From an uncultured Collinsella sp. (GTDB lineage: Bacteria > Actinomycetota > Coriobacteriia > Coriobacteriales > Coriobacteriaceae): 16,393 bases of DNA. The notes beneath the pieces are model-generated. The model did no database searches. It saw only the letters and a program-made list of their open reading frames with translations, and was not told the DNA's origin. A program made the translations under genes and the position numbers. Positions 7,740 to 15,603 of this stretch are shown here, in pieces. The DNA is taken from assembly GCA_905197385.1 (NCBI GenBank), contig CAJJYO010000008.1, positions 1-16,393 of the forward strand. Direction: 5' to 3'. Within the stretch, counting starts at the first letter, position 1. The number at the start of each line of letters is the position of its first letter.

Positions 7740-8144
7740 TTACACGCGGCGACGCTTCTTGGGGCGGCAGCCGTTGTGCGGAATGGGGGTCTTGTCCTGG
7801 ATGCTCGAGACCTCGAGGCCAGCAGCCTGGAGGGAGCGGATGGCGGTCTCACGACCGGAGCCGGGGCCCTTGACGAAGACGGAAACCTTCTTCATACCGT
7901 GCTCCATGGCCTGCTTGGCAGCAGCCTCGGCAGCCATCTGGGCAGCGAACGGCGTGGACTTACGGGAGCCCTTGAAGCCCACCTGGCCAGCCGACTTCCA
8001 GGAAATGACGTTGCCCTGGGGATCGGTGATCGAAACGATCGTGTTGTTGAACGTAGAACGAATGTGAGCCTGGCCCACGGAAATGTTCTTACGGTCCGCG
8101 CGCTTCAGACGGGCAGCGCGAACGTTCTTCTTAGCAGTAGCCAT
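7740..8144 (-). CDS. rpsK: 30S ribosomal protein S11
   Basis: This 134-residue small-subunit platform protein next to S6/S18 contacts mRNA near the Shine-Dalgarno helix. The core [15 protein letters not shown] (27-41), [14 protein letters not shown] and the C-terminal [16 protein letters not shown] are the S11 signature. The binding site GGAG overlaps the TAA stop of rpsM 14 bases upstream, so the two are translated as a coupled pair. Confidence 0.98.
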   Translation of the reverse strand: MATAKKNVRAARLKRADRKNISVGQAHIRSTFNNTIVSITDPQGNVISWKSAGQVGFKGSRKSTPFAAQMAAEAAAKQAMEHGMKKVSVFVKGPGSGRETAIRSLQAAGLEVSSIQDKTPIPHNGCRPKKRRRV

Positions 8145-8158
8145 CTATCTAGCGCTCC

Positions 8159-8533
8159 TTATTTCTTCTTCTTAGCACCGATCTGACGCTTCGGGCCCTT
8201 GCGGGTACGAGCGTTAGTGTGGGTGCGCTGGCCGCGGACCGGGAGGCCCTTGCGGGGACGAAGGCCGCGGTTGCAGCCGATGTCCATAAGGCGCTTGACG
8301 TTCTGGTTGCGCTCACGGCGGAGGTCGCCCTCAACCATGATCTGGTTCTTATCGATATAATCGCGGATGGCGTTAACCTCATCCTCGGTGAGGTCCTTAA
8401 CGCGCGTATCCACGTTAACGTTGCACTCGACGCAAATCTTCGTCGCAGTGGTGCGGCCGATGCCGTAAATGTAGGTCAGACCGATCTCAACGCGCTTCTC
8501 ACGCGGGAGGTCGACACCATTAATACGGGCCAA
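8159..8533 (-). CDS. rpsM: 30S ribosomal protein S13
   Basis: This 124-residue head protein of the small subunit contacts the P-site tRNA and forms the B1 intersubunit bridge. It begins [20 protein letters not shown] and ends with the lysine-rich [18 protein letters not shown] extension that reaches the decoding site. [18 protein letters not shown] is the family signature. It sits between rpmJ and rpsK, as in most bacterial alpha operons. Confidence 0.98.
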   Translation of the reverse strand: MARINGVDLPREKRVEIGLTYIYGIGRTTATKICVECNVNVDTRVKDLTEDEVNAIRDYIDKNQIMVEGDLRRERNQNVKRLMDIGCNRGLRPRKGLPVRGQRTHTNARTRKGPKRQIGAKKKK

Positions 8534-8547
8534 CGTAGTCTCCTCTC

Positions 8548-8661
8548 TTAACCCTGACGCTGCTTATGACGGGGGTTCTCGCAAATGACGAGGACCTTGC
8601 CATGGCGCCTAATGATTTTGCACTTATCGCACATCTTCTTGACCGAAGGACGTACCTTCAT
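8548..8661 (-). CDS. rpmJ: 50S ribosomal protein L36
   Basis: This 37-residue large-subunit protein is shorter than most ORF cutoffs. The reading is [14 protein letters not shown], then [20 protein letters not shown], ending RQG. Zinc ligands C11, C14, C27 and H32 are all present, so this is the zinc-binding (C+) form. AAAGGAAG precedes the ATG at good spacing. The stop lies 14 bases before rpsM. Confidence 0.97.
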   Translation of the reverse strand: MKVRPSVKKMCDKCKIIRRHGKVLVICENPRHKQRQG

Positions 8662-8708
8662 CGTTCTTCCTTTCGGTAGCGCTCAAACTACTTCCCTACT
8701 ATCTACTC

Positions 8709-8742
8709 GCCCAGCCGCAGGCGTTTAAAACTATGGCTGGGC
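8709..8742 (-). other. 8-bp hairpin in the infA-rpmJ spacer
   Basis: GCCCAGCC (8709-8716) and GGCTGGGC (8735-8742) are perfect inverted arms around an 18-base loop. The hairpin lies about 48 bases before the rpmJ start in the transcribed direction and has no following T-run. It could be an RNA regulatory element or processing site; no known family is recognised. Confidence 0.45.
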
Positions 8743-8753
8743 TTCACACACAA

Positions 8754-8787
8754 TCCGACCGTAGGTTGAGCTAAGCCTGCAGTCGGA
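8754..8787 (-). other. Long hairpin directly after infA
   Basis: TCCGAC (8754-8759) pairs with GTCGGA (8782-8787). The pairing continues inward with one mismatch through G-C, a wobble and AGGTT/AAGCCT to a 6-base loop. This gives a near-continuous stem of about 13 pairs. It starts 24 bases after the infA stop on the - strand. It lacks a T-tract, so a complete terminator is not supported; partial attenuation between infA and rpmJ is possible. Confidence 0.45.
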
Positions 8788-8811
8788 AATGGAGTGCGTG
8801 TATGCGTGCCG

Positions 8812-9036
8812 CTATTTGTAGCGATAGGTGATGCGGCCGCGGGTCAGGTCGTACGGGGAAAGCTCCACGACAACCCTGTCACCGGGGAGAATACGGATGT
8901 AATTCATTCGGATCTTGCCAGAAATGTTGCACAGAACCGAATGACCGTTCTCGAGCTCGACCTTAAACATGGCGTTGGGCAACGGTTCCTTTACCGTACC
9001 CTCGAGCTCAATTGCGTCTTCCTTCTTCACAAGCAA
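8812..9036 (-). CDS. infA: Translation initiation factor IF-1
   Basis: This 72-74 residue OB-fold protein binds the ribosomal A site during initiation. The core [35 protein letters not shown] and the C-terminal [23 protein letters not shown] fragment are unmistakable. The start is uncertain: TTG at 9036 (residues M-L-V-K-K) or GTG at 9030. A weak GAG-containing binding site favours TTG by spacing. An ATG at 9040 is out of frame. A promoter is visible upstream (9070-9098), so infA opens the alpha-operon transcript. Confidence 0.96.
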   Translation of the reverse strand: MLVKKEDAIELEGTVKEPLPNAMFKVELENGHSVLCNISGKIRMNYIRILPGDRVVVELSPYDLTRGRITYRYK

Positions 9037-9069
9037 TCATCTTTCTCTAGAAAACGACAGCGATTGAGT

Positions 9070-9098
9070 ATTCTACAACACGTATGCACGCATCGTAA
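9070..9098 (-). promoter_or_regulatory. Candidate sigma-70-type promoter for infA-rpmJ-rpsM-rpsK-rpsD-rpoA-rplQ
   Basis: On the - strand -35 TTACGA and -10 TAGAAT (five of six consensus bases) are separated by 17 bases. They lie in the 98-base spacer between map and infA, the only sizeable gap at this position, which favours an internal promoter here. The -35 box is weak (three of six). Confidence 0.55.
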
Positions 9099-9134
9099 TA
9101 ACTTCGTAATGGCTCCACAACTAAATGGAACTTG

Positions 9135-9923
9135 TTACATTTCTCCGCCTTGGAGGGAGCACCAAGCACCTTGGGCATCCGTGGTGAGAATCACCGGACC
9201 GTCATTGGTAATGGCGACGGTGTTCTCGTAGTGCGCGGCGGGCAGGTGATCGTTGGTCGTAACAATCCAACCGTCGGAGCCCGTGCTCACATGGTTGGAA
9301 CCCATCGTAACCATCGGCTCGATGGCAATGACCATGCCGGCCTGGAGGCGAACGCCCCTCCCCTTCTTTCCATAGTTAGGAACGTTGGGGTCCTCGTGCA
9401 TCACGCGGCCAATGCCATGGCCTACATAATCACGAAGCACACCGTAACCGTGAGACTCGGCGAGGGACTGAACGGCATAACCGACGTCCCCGATATGGTT
9501 ACCGGGAACAGCCTGCTCGATGGCTGCCTTAAGGCAATCGCGCGTGACCTCGCACAAAGCCTTGGCTTCGGGCGTGGGGGTGCCGACGAAAAACGTCCAA
9601 GCGTTATCGCCGACCCAACCGTCGACAACGGCTCCCGTATCGATGGAGATGATATCGCCATCGCGCAGGATCATGTCGGGGTTGGGAATACCGTGGACCA
9701 CGGCATCGTTGATCGATGCGCAAATGGTCCCCGGGAACCCGCCGTAACCCTTAAAGGCCGGGGTGCCGCCATGCATGCGGATAATCTGCTCCGCGAGCTG
9801 ATCGAGCTCAAAGGTGGAAACGCCGGGGCGCACCATGGCTCCAACGTGGCGGAGCGCCATCTTAGATAGCGCTCCTGCCTTCTTCATCTGCTCGATTTGC
9901 GTTGCAGACTTAATCTTGATCAT
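9135..9923 (-). CDS. map: Methionine aminopeptidase, type I
   Basis: This 262-residue metalloenzyme removes the initiator methionine from nascent proteins. All five metal ligands are visible: D95 (SIDTG), D106 (VGDNAW), H169 (VGHGIG), E202 (IEPM) and E233 (HYENT). The substrate-contacting H78 (AVVHGIP) is present too. There is no N-terminal zinc-finger extension, so it is the short MAP1a-like form. Its ATG overlaps the adk stop (ATGA), indicating coupled translation. The adk-map-infA order after secY is standard for actinobacteria and Firmicutes. Confidence 0.97.
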   Translation of the reverse strand: MIKIKSATQIEQMKKAGALSKMALRHVGAMVRPGVSTFELDQLAEQIIRMHGGTPAFKGYGGFPGTICASINDAVVHGIPNPDMILRDGDIISIDTGAVVDGWVGDNAWTFFVGTPTPEAKALCEVTRDCLKAAIEQAVPGNHIGDVGYAVQSLAESHGYGVLRDYVGHGIGRVMHEDPNVPNYGKKGRGVRLQAGMVIAIEPMVTMGSNHVSTGSDGWIVTTNDHLPAAHYENTVAITNDGPVILTTDAQGAWCSLQGGEM

Positions 9924-10546
9924 AGACCGAGAGCCTCTTTGACATCCCCGTACACGGTCTCGCGAGCCTGGTCACCGTTGACCGACTTGAGCAGACCCTG
10001 GCCACGATAGTAGTCGACGAGCGGGCTCGTGGACTTCTCGTAGACGTCGAGACGGTTCTTGATGGTCTCGGGCTTGTCGTCGTCGCGCTGATACATCTCG
10101 CCGCCACACTTGGGGCAGGTAGCATCGGCAGCGGTGCCGGTGTAACCGCATGCGCGGCAGGTGCGACGCGAAGACAGACGATCGATAATGACCTCGGGGG
10201 CCACATCGACCAGAAGGGCGCAGTCGATCTCGCGACCCATGGCGGAGAGCTCGGAATCGAGCGTCACAGCCTGGGCGGTGTTGCGCGGGAAGCCGTCGAG
10301 GATGAAGCCCTGCTGGGCGTCATCGGCGGCAAGGCGCTCCTTGACAAGGTCGATCACGAGCTGGTCGGGAACGAGCTCGCCAGCGTCCATGTACTTCTTA
10401 GCCTGAATACCAAGCTCGGTGCCACCCTTGACGGCAGCACGCAGCAGGTCGCCCGTGGAAATGTGGGCGACGCCAAACTCGGCGACGAGCTCCTGTGCGA
10501 CGGTGCCCTTACCGGCACCCGGAGCTCCGAGCAATACGAGGTTCAT
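9920..10546 (-). CDS. adk: Adenylate kinase with short zinc-binding LID
   Basis: This 208-residue enzyme interconverts ATP plus AMP and two ADP. The P-loop is GAPGAGKGT (7-15), the AMP-binding segment GFPRN (85-89), and NRLDVYEKSTSPLVDYY (164-180) covers the C-terminal core. The LID carries C130, C133, C144 and C147 in two CxxC pairs only 10 residues apart, a more compact finger than the usual LID. A longer frame begins at TTG 10552, but ATG at 10546 is preferred because GAGGAGG lies 7 bases upstream of it. The stop overlaps the map start. Confidence 0.96.
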   Translation of the reverse strand: MNLVLLGAPGAGKGTVAQELVAEFGVAHISTGDLLRAAVKGGTELGIQAKKYMDAGELVPDQLVIDLVKERLAADDAQQGFILDGFPRNTAQAVTLDSELSAMGREIDCALLVDVAPEVIIDRLSSRRTCRACGYTGTAADATCPKCGGEMYQRDDDKPETIKNRLDVYEKSTSPLVDYYRGQGLLKSVNGDQARETVYGDVKEALGL

Positions 10547-10564
10547 GAGCAATCCTCCTCTAGC

Positions 10565-11851
10565 CTATTTAAAGAATCCATCGTAATCATACATCTTGAT
10601 CTGGCCTTCGAGCTTATCGACCGTGTCGAGCACGACGCCGACCATGATGAGGATGGACGTGCCGCCAAATGCCTGGATCAGCTGGTTACCCGTGAAGGAG
10701 AAGATGATCGAAGGCACGATGGCGATGAGCGCCAAAAAGACAGCGCTGGGAAGCGTGATCTTGTTGAGCGCGTTCTTGATGTAGGCCGCGGTAGCCCTAC
10801 CCGGACGGACGCCCGGAATAAAGCCGCCCTGCTTCTTAAGGTTATCGGCCGTTTCATCGGGGTTGAACACCATGGAGGTGTAGAAGTACGCGAAGAACAC
10901 GATGAGGACAACGTTAAGCACCCAGTTGAGCCAACCGGTCGAAAGCGCGGAGGCAACTGCCTGAATCCAGCCGATGCCGGGGAAGAACACGGCAATCTGA
11001 GCCGGGAAGTACAGCAGCGCCGAAGCGAAGATGATCGGCACGACACCCGCGGTGTTGACCTTGATGGGCAGGTAGGTGGTCTGGCCACCCATCATGCGAC
11101 GGCCCACGACGCGCTTAGCGTAGGAGACCGGGATGCGGCGCTGGCCGCGCTCAAGGAAAACAATCAGCGGGATAACCAGCAGGATGATGGCGCAGATGAT
11201 CACCATGGTGATGATGCCACCGGCATTGCCCTCGGTGCTGGAGAAGATAGCCTGCGGCAGACCGGCCATGATGTTCGCGAAGATGATCAGCGACATGCCA
11301 TTGCCGATACCGCGCTGGGTGATGAGCTCACCAATCCACATGATCAGCATGGCGCCCGCGGTGAGCGTACCGACGATCATGAGGTCGAAGATGATCTCGG
11401 GAGCGCCGGCGCCATTGAAGCTGATGCCGAAGCTCTTAAAGAGGAAGAGGTAACCCACGGAGTTGAGGATTGCCAGAGCCAGGGTGAGGTAACGCGAATA
11501 CTGCGTAATCTTGGTCTGACCGACCTCGCCCTCGCGGGCAAGCTCATGCAGGGAAGGCACGACGGCCTGGAGCATCTGGAGGATGATCGAGCTGGTGATG
11601 TAAGGCATGATGCCCAGCGAAAACACCGACACATAGCTCAACGCGCCGCCAGAGAAAAGATTCAGGAGGGCCATAGCACCTGCGGCGACCGAATTGTTAT
11701 CGGTCGAGAAAAGGCCCAGCATCCCCTGGAAGGGAATGCCGGGCACAGGAACGTGCGCACCAATGCGGTACACGACGAGCATAGCTATGGTAAAAAGAAT
11801 CTTTTCGCGCAATTCTTTGATGCGGAAAGCATTCTTAAGACCATTTAGCAC
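10565..11851 (-). CDS. secY: Protein translocase subunit SecY
   Basis: This 428-residue channel subunit of the Sec translocon, with ten membrane segments expected, works with SecE and SecG in the cytoplasmic membrane. Marks are the N-terminal [23 protein letters not shown], the [16 protein letters not shown] loop, the cytoplasmic [14 protein letters not shown] loop and the [10 protein letters not shown] segment. The start is GTG at 11851, overlapping the end of rplO by 7 bases, with AAAGG inside the rplO coding region as ribosome binding site. It is followed by adk after 18 bases. Confidence 0.97.
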   Translation of the reverse strand: MLNGLKNAFRIKELREKILFTIAMLVVYRIGAHVPVPGIPFQGMLGLFSTDNNSVAAGAMALLNLFSGGALSYVSVFSLGIMPYITSSIILQMLQAVVPSLHELAREGEVGQTKITQYSRYLTLALAILNSVGYLFLFKSFGISFNGAGAPEIIFDLMIVGTLTAGAMLIMWIGELITQRGIGNGMSLIIFANIMAGLPQAIFSSTEGNAGGIITMVIICAIILLVIPLIVFLERGQRRIPVSYAKRVVGRRMMGGQTTYLPIKVNTAGVVPIIFASALLYFPAQIAVFFPGIGWIQAVASALSTGWLNWVLNVVLIVFFAYFYTSMVFNPDETADNLKKQGGFIPGVRPGRATAAYIKNALNKITLPSAVFLALIAIVPSIIFSFTGNQLIQAFGGTSILIMVGVVLDTVDKLEGQIKMYDYDGFFK

Positions 11852-12294
11852 GGCAGCTCGACCTTTCCGCCGGCGGCCTCGATCTTGGCCTGCGCAGAAG
11901 CGCTGACCTTGTCGACCTTGACCGTGAACTTCTTGGTGAGCTCACCATTGCCGAGCACCTTGACGGGCTCGAACTCGCTCTTAGTGATGCGAGCGGCCTT
12001 AAGAGCGGCACCGTCGATCACAGCGCCGTCCTCGAACTTGCGCTCGAGACGCTCAACGTTAACAGCGGTGTACTCGATACGACGGGGGTTGCGGAAGCCC
12101 GGAAGCTTGGGCAGGCGCATGGCCAGCGGAGTCTGGCCACCCTCGAAGCCGGCACCCTTGGTGCCGCCAGAGCGGGAACCCTGGCCCTTCTGACCGCGGC
12201 CAGAAGTGGTGCCGTGACCCGAAGAATTGCCACGGCCGACGCGCTTGCGGTTCTTGGTGGAACCGGGCGCGGGAGTAAGATCGTGAAGCTGCAT
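11845..12294 (-). CDS. rplO: 50S ribosomal protein L15
   Basis: This 149-residue large-subunit protein binds 23S rRNA late in assembly. The basic, glycine-rich N-terminus is typical: [20 protein letters not shown], then [19 protein letters not shown]. The C-terminal [20 protein letters not shown] segment with [10 protein letters not shown] is the conserved L15/L18e domain. It ends inside the secY start and begins 3 bases after rpmD. Confidence 0.97.
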   Translation of the reverse strand: MQLHDLTPAPGSTKNRKRVGRGNSSGHGTTSGRGQKGQGSRSGGTKGAGFEGGQTPLAMRLPKLPGFRNPRRIEYTAVNVERLERKFEDGAVIDGAALKAARITKSEFEPVKVLGNGELTKKFTVKVDKVSASAQAKIEAAGGKVELPC

Positions 12295-12297
12295 TTG

Positions 12298-12480
12298 CTA
12301 CTCCTCTACAATCTCGACAAGGTGCTTGACCTTGAAGATCATGCCGCGGACGGACTCGTTGTCAGCAATCTCGCGAACCTCGCGGATCCTGTGGAGACCG
12401 AGGGCACGGACAGTACGGACCTGGTCCTGCTTGCAACCGTTGGTGCTGCGGACCTGCTTGATCTTGATGGTGTCAGCCAT
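12298..12480 (-). CDS. rpmD: 50S ribosomal protein L30
   Basis: This 60-residue protein is the usual short bacterial L30. The signature is IKIKQVRSTNGCKQDQVRTV, followed by RALGLHRIREVREIADN. It is tightly packed: 2 bases after rpsE and 3 before rplO. Confidence 0.96.
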   Translation of the reverse strand: MADTIKIKQVRSTNGCKQDQVRTVRALGLHRIREVREIADNESVRGMIFKVKHLVEIVEE

Positions 12481-12482
12481 GC

Positions 12483-13007
12483 TTAGTTCTCCTTACCGAC
12501 GAACATCTCAGAGACCGTCAGGCCACGGCGAGCCGCGACGTCCTCAGGGCTGGAGAGCTCCTTGAGGCCCTCGACGGCAGCCTTGATGATGTTGAGGCCG
12601 TTGTCGGTACCGAGGGACTTGGACAGGACGTTCTTGATGCCAGCAAGCTCGAAGAGGGGACGCACAGCGCCGCCGGCGATAACGCCGGTACCCTCGACAG
12701 CGGGCTTGATGATGATGCGGCCGGCACCAAAGTGGCCGAGAACCTCGTGCGGGATGGTGCCCTGCTCGGTCACCGGCACGTGGAACATGTTCTTCTTGGC
12801 ATCGAGAGATGCCTTGGAGATGGCCATGGGCACCTCAGCGGACTTGCCCATGCCAACGCCGACGTTGCCCTTGCCGTCGCCAACGACGACGAGAGCGACG
12901 AGGCTCATGCGACGACCACCCTTGACGGTCTTCGACACGCGGTTGATGTAAACGACGCGCTCCTCGAACTCGGAGGCCTCGCGCTGCTGCTTCTGATTAC
13001 GAGCCAT
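12483..13007 (-). CDS. rpsE: 30S ribosomal protein S5
   Basis: This 174-residue protein lies at the mRNA entry side and influences decoding accuracy. The N-terminal dsRNA-binding-like domain reads [20 protein letters not shown], then [20 protein letters not shown]; the C-terminal domain carries [20 protein letters not shown] and [17 protein letters not shown]. It follows rplR with a 14-base spacer. Confidence 0.97.
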   Translation of the reverse strand: MARNQKQQREASEFEERVVYINRVSKTVKGGRRMSLVALVVVGDGKGNVGVGMGKSAEVPMAISKASLDAKKNMFHVPVTEQGTIPHEVLGHFGAGRIIIKPAVEGTGVIAGGAVRPLFELAGIKNVLSKSLGTDNGLNIIKAAVEGLKELSSPEDVAARRGLTVSEMFVGKEN

Positions 13008-13021
13008 GTGCTACATACCTC

Positions 13022-13390
13022 CTAGAACTCGAGACCGGCGGCACGAGCACCGTCGGCGAGGGCCTTGACGCGGCCATGGTAGATACGGCCACCGCGATCG
13101 AAGGCGACCTTGGTGATGCCGGCCTCGATGGCGCGCTTGCCAACGAGCTGACCGACCTTCTCCGCAGCCTCCTTGTTCGAGGTGTGGGTGCCCTTGAACT
13201 CGGCCTCGAGGGTCGAGGCAGAGACGAGCGTCAGGCTGGAGCCCTTGCTGTCGTCGATGATCTGGGCATAGATGTTGGCGTTAGTACGGGTCACGCGAAG
13301 ACGCGGACGCTCGGAGGTACCCGAGACCTTGCCGCGAACACGACGCTGACGACGCTTGAGGCCTTCCAGCTTCGCCTTATGCTTGTTCAT
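13022..13390 (-). CDS. rplR: 50S ribosomal protein L18
   Basis: This 122-residue protein binds 5S rRNA with L5 in the central protuberance. The basic N-terminus [20 protein letters not shown] is followed by [16 protein letters not shown] and the conserved C-terminal [21 protein letters not shown] hairpin (13419-13440) lies in the 75-base spacer to rplF. Confidence 0.97.
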   Translation of the reverse strand: MNKHKAKLEGLKRRQRRVRGKVSGTSERPRLRVTRTNANIYAQIIDDSKGSSLTLVSASTLEAEFKGTHTSNKEAAEKVGQLVGKRAIEAGITKVAFDRGGRIYHGRVKALADGARAAGLEF

Positions 13391-13418
13391 ACGTAAACTC
13401 CTAAAAAGGTTGATCTTG

Positions 13419-13440
13419 CCAGCACCTGACGGGGTGCTGG
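13419..13440 (-). other. 8-bp hairpin in the rplF-rplR spacer
   Basis: CCAGCACC (13419-13426) and GGTGCTGG (13433-13440) pair perfectly around a 6-base loop, between rplF and rplR in the transcribed direction. The first T-run on the - strand comes about 11 bases after the stem, directly before the rplR binding site, so it is not a standard terminator. It may modulate rplR translation or mRNA processing. Confidence 0.5.
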
Positions 13441-13465
13441 TCTTATGCGAGTGAGTCGGTTACGA

Positions 13466-14002
13466 CTACTTGGCGGCCTTACCCAGCTTGCGGCGGATGT
13501 GCTCGCCAACGTAGTGGATACCCTTGCCCTTGTAAGGCTCGGGAGGACGATGGCCGCGGATCTCAGCGGCAATCTGACCCACCTGCTGCTTGTTGATACC
13601 CTTGACGTTCACGTGGGTGTTGTCGGGAACCTCGAAGGTGATGCCCTCGGGAGCCTCGACGATCACGGGGTGCGAGAAGCCCAGGGAGAACTCGAGGTTC
13701 TTGCCCTTCTGCTGCACGCGGTAACCGACGCCGGCGAGCTCGAGCTTCTTCTCGAAGCCCTCGGAAACGCCAACAACCATGTTGTGGATGAGGGCGCGGG
13801 TGAGGCCGTGGCGGGCACGGGTCTCACGCTCGTCGTCGGGACGGGAAACGGTGAGGACGTTGTCCTCGACGTTGATAGCGAGCTTCTCAAAGACATCGAG
13901 CTCGAGCTGGCCCTTGGGGCCCTTGACGACAACGTTGTTGCCGTTGACTGCCACTTCGACTCCGGCGGGAATCTGGACAGGCTTATTACCGATACGAGAC
14001 AC
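13466..14002 (-). CDS. rplF: 50S ribosomal protein L6
   Basis: This 178-residue large-subunit protein near the factor-binding site consists of two repeated alpha/beta domains. It starts [16 protein letters not shown] and ends with the signature [20 protein letters not shown] followed by KLGKAAK. ATG at 14002. The gene is 33 bases after rpsH. Confidence 0.97.
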   Translation of the reverse strand: MSRIGNKPVQIPAGVEVAVNGNNVVVKGPKGQLELDVFEKLAINVEDNVLTVSRPDDERETRARHGLTRALIHNMVVGVSEGFEKKLELAGVGYRVQQKGKNLEFSLGFSHPVIVEAPEGITFEVPDNTHVNVKGINKQQVGQIAAEIRGHRPPEPYKGKGIHYVGEHIRRKLGKAAK

Positions 14003-14035
14003 GGTGATCTCCTTTCCTTCTACCTACCGAGCGAA

Positions 14036-14434
14036 TTACCAGACGTAAGCGATGATCTCGCCGCCGACGTTGTGCTTGCGAGCATCGCGGTCGGTCATGA
14101 CGCCATGGCTGGTGGAAATAATGGCGGTACCAAGGCCACCGCGGACGCGGGGCATGTCGGCAACACCGGTGTACTTACGCAGGCCCGGCTTGGAAATGCG
14201 GCGGATGCCGTTGATGACCTTAGCCTTCTTGGGACCATACTTAAGCGTGATGTGCAGAGTCTTCTGGGGAACGGTGTCCTCGACATCGTAGCCCTCGATG
14301 TAGCCCTCCTCGTGCAGAACACGAGCGATCTCGACGAGCTTCTTGCTGCTCGGCATGGAGACCGTGGCCTTGTTCACAGAGTTAGCGTTACGGATGCGCG
14401 TAAGCATATCTGCGATCGGGTCTGTAAGGTTCAT
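14036..14434 (-). CDS. rpsH: 30S ribosomal protein S8
   Basis: This 132-residue primary 16S rRNA binder in E. coli also represses the spc operon by binding its mRNA. It begins [19 protein letters not shown] and ends [20 protein letters not shown] followed by GGEIIAYVW, which carries the RNA-contacting STSHG motif. The spacer of 119 bases to rpsN upstream is longer than its neighbours. Confidence 0.97.
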   Translation of the reverse strand: MNLTDPIADMLTRIRNANSVNKATVSMPSSKKLVEIARVLHEEGYIEGYDVEDTVPQKTLHITLKYGPKKAKVINGIRRISKPGLRKYTGVADMPRVRGGLGTAIISTSHGVMTDRDARKHNVGGEIIAYVW

Positions 14435-14553
14435 ACAGATTCTCCTTCGTTCTTGATGAACACGTGCTCTTGGTTCTTCGCCGCCCTTAACGGCAAAGCC
14501 TTTTTAGCGCGTTTTCCCTGTTCCAAACTGATGCTTGAAACGCTGGTAGTGAC
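14435..14553. other. 119-base spacer between rpsN and rpsH
   Basis: No gene is seen. On the - strand a GCCGTTAAGGGCGGC segment could form a small hairpin, and a GAAGGAG site lies just before rpsH. It is unusually long for this otherwise compact run. Confidence 0.4.
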
Positions 14554-14739
14554 TTACCAGCTGGCCTTCTTAACGCCGGGAAGCTCGCCCTTGAGTGCAA
14601 GCTCGCGGAAGCAGACACGGCACAGGCCGAACTTGCGGTACACAGAGTGCGGACGGCCGCAGCGCTGGCAGCGCGTGTACTCACGAGTAGAGAACTTCTG
14701 CTTGCGATTGCACTTGACGATCATCGATGTCTTAGCCAC
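14554..14739 (-). CDS. rpsN: 30S ribosomal protein S14, type Z (zinc form)
   Basis: This 61-residue short S14 lies in the head of the small subunit. Zinc ligands are C24, C27, C40 and C43 (RCQRCGRP and [10 protein letters not shown]). The C-terminal [11 protein letters not shown] is the family end. The short zinc form in the spc cluster, rather than the 101-residue form of enterobacteria, confirms that this part is not from E. coli. It follows rplE and precedes rpsH. Confidence 0.97.
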   Translation of the reverse strand: MAKTSMIVKCNRKQKFSTREYTRCQRCGRPHSVYRKFGLCRVCFRELALKGELPGVKKASW

Positions 14740-14768
14740 TTATATCCTCCTCACATAGAGTATTGTTC

Positions 14769-14810
14769 GCCCCAAGCGCCGCCCCCTTGTGGGAACGGCG
14801 CTTATAGGGC
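14769..14810 (-). other. Strong hairpin in the rplE-rpsN spacer
   Basis: AAGCGCCG (14774-14781) and CGGCGCTT (14796-14803) pair perfectly; outer GCCC (14769-14772) pairs with GGGC (14807-14810) across a small asymmetric bulge, and CCC/GGG pairs inside. It lies in the 79-base spacer and has no T-run on the - strand. It is probably a transcript structure, for processing or translational control, rather than a terminator. Confidence 0.5.
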
Positions 14811-14818
14811 AGGTGAAC

Positions 14819-15376
14819 CTATTTCTTGAACGGGAAACCGAAGGCGTCCAGAAGGGCCTTGGCCTCCTCATCGGTGTTGGCGGTGGTCACGAAAGTGATG
14901 TCCATACCACGCTGGTGATCGACGGAGTCGAAGTCGATCTCGGGGAAGATGAGCTGCTCGGTGACGCCCATGGAGAAGTTACCACGGCCGTCGAAGCTCT
15001 TGGCGGAAATGCCGCGGAAGTCGCGGATACGGGGGATCGCGACGGAGGTCAGACGATCGAAGAACTCCCACATACGGTCGCCACGCAGGGTAACCTTGCA
15101 GCCGATCGGCATACCAGCGCGCAGGCGGAAGGTAGCGATGGACTTACGGGCACGGGTGATCATCGGCTGCTGTCCGGTGATGGCGCGCAGGTCGCGCACG
15201 GCACCGTCGATGGCCTTGGAATCGATAGCGGCCTCGCCGACACCCATGTTCACGACGATCTTCTCAAACTTGGGGATCATCATGACGTTCTCGTACTGGA
15301 ACTTGTCCTGAAGCTGCTGCTTGACCTCGTTGTTGTACTTGGTCTTCAGACGCGGCACATACTTCTCTTCTGCCAT
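14819..15376 (-). CDS. rplE: 50S ribosomal protein L5
   Basis: This 185-residue protein binds 5S rRNA and forms an intersubunit bridge with S13. It is complete: it starts [17 protein letters not shown] and carries [43 protein letters not shown] and the C-terminal [24 protein letters not shown] precedes the ATG. Normally rplX lies a few bases upstream; here there is none, and a promoter and structured leader stand in its place (see 15377-15542). Confidence 0.97.
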   Translation of the reverse strand: MAEEKYVPRLKTKYNNEVKQQLQDKFQYENVMMIPKFEKIVVNMGVGEAAIDSKAIDGAVRDLRAITGQQPMITRARKSIATFRLRAGMPIGCKVTLRGDRMWEFFDRLTSVAIPRIRDFRGISAKSFDGRGNFSMGVTEQLIFPEIDFDSVDHQRGMDITFVTTANTDEEAKALLDAFGFPFKK

Positions 15377-15401
15377 TGTTCACTCCTTCTTGGGGTTTTA
15401 A

Positions 15402-15496
15402 GCACGGGGCGTGGCCACGATGGGTTGTCCTCGTGCCTCCTGGCTGCATCCGCGCCGCTCATGGCATTTTGCGGTTTGGACTCGACGCAGCAGGAG
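15402..15496 (-). promoter_or_regulatory. Structured 5' leader of rplE (two adjacent stems)
   Basis: In the transcribed (-) direction CTCCTGCTGC pairs with GCAGCCAGGAG, with one bulged C (arms 15487-15496 and 15437-15447), enclosing a CCGC/GCGG inner hairpin. Immediately after it GCACG (15432-15436) pairs with CGTGC (15402-15406). The two helices abut and end about 25 bases before the rplE start. This resembles an autogenous ribosomal-protein leader, but I do not recognise a named family, and it might belong to another gene if a join lies near 15376. Confidence 0.45.
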
Positions 15497-15513
15497 CCGA
15501 CAAAACAATCGGT

Positions 15514-15542
15514 ACTATACGCGCATCGGGAGCGTATTTCCA
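15514..15542 (-). promoter_or_regulatory. Candidate sigma-70-type promoter upstream of rplE
   Basis: On the - strand -35 TGGAAA (four of six) and -10 TATAGT (five of six) are 17 bases apart. Start near 15507 would give a leader of about 130 bases to rplE. A perfect tandem repeat of CACAACTC (15562-15569 and 15570-15577, + strand) lies about 20 bases upstream and could be a regulator site. Confidence 0.5.
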
Positions 15543-15603
15543 GAAAAACCTCGTCTGCCTGCACAACTCCACAACTCCCCCGCACAAATGGATCCCAAAA
15601 AGC

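Noticed and set aside
10463..11848. 461-codon + strand ORF opposite secY and the start of adk
   Set aside because: Antisense of SecY; its His/Asp/Glu-rich composition is what hydrophobic codons read backwards give.
13445..14758. 437-codon + strand ORF across rplF, rpsH and rpsN
   Set aside because: It crosses three conserved genes and their spacers on the opposite strand.
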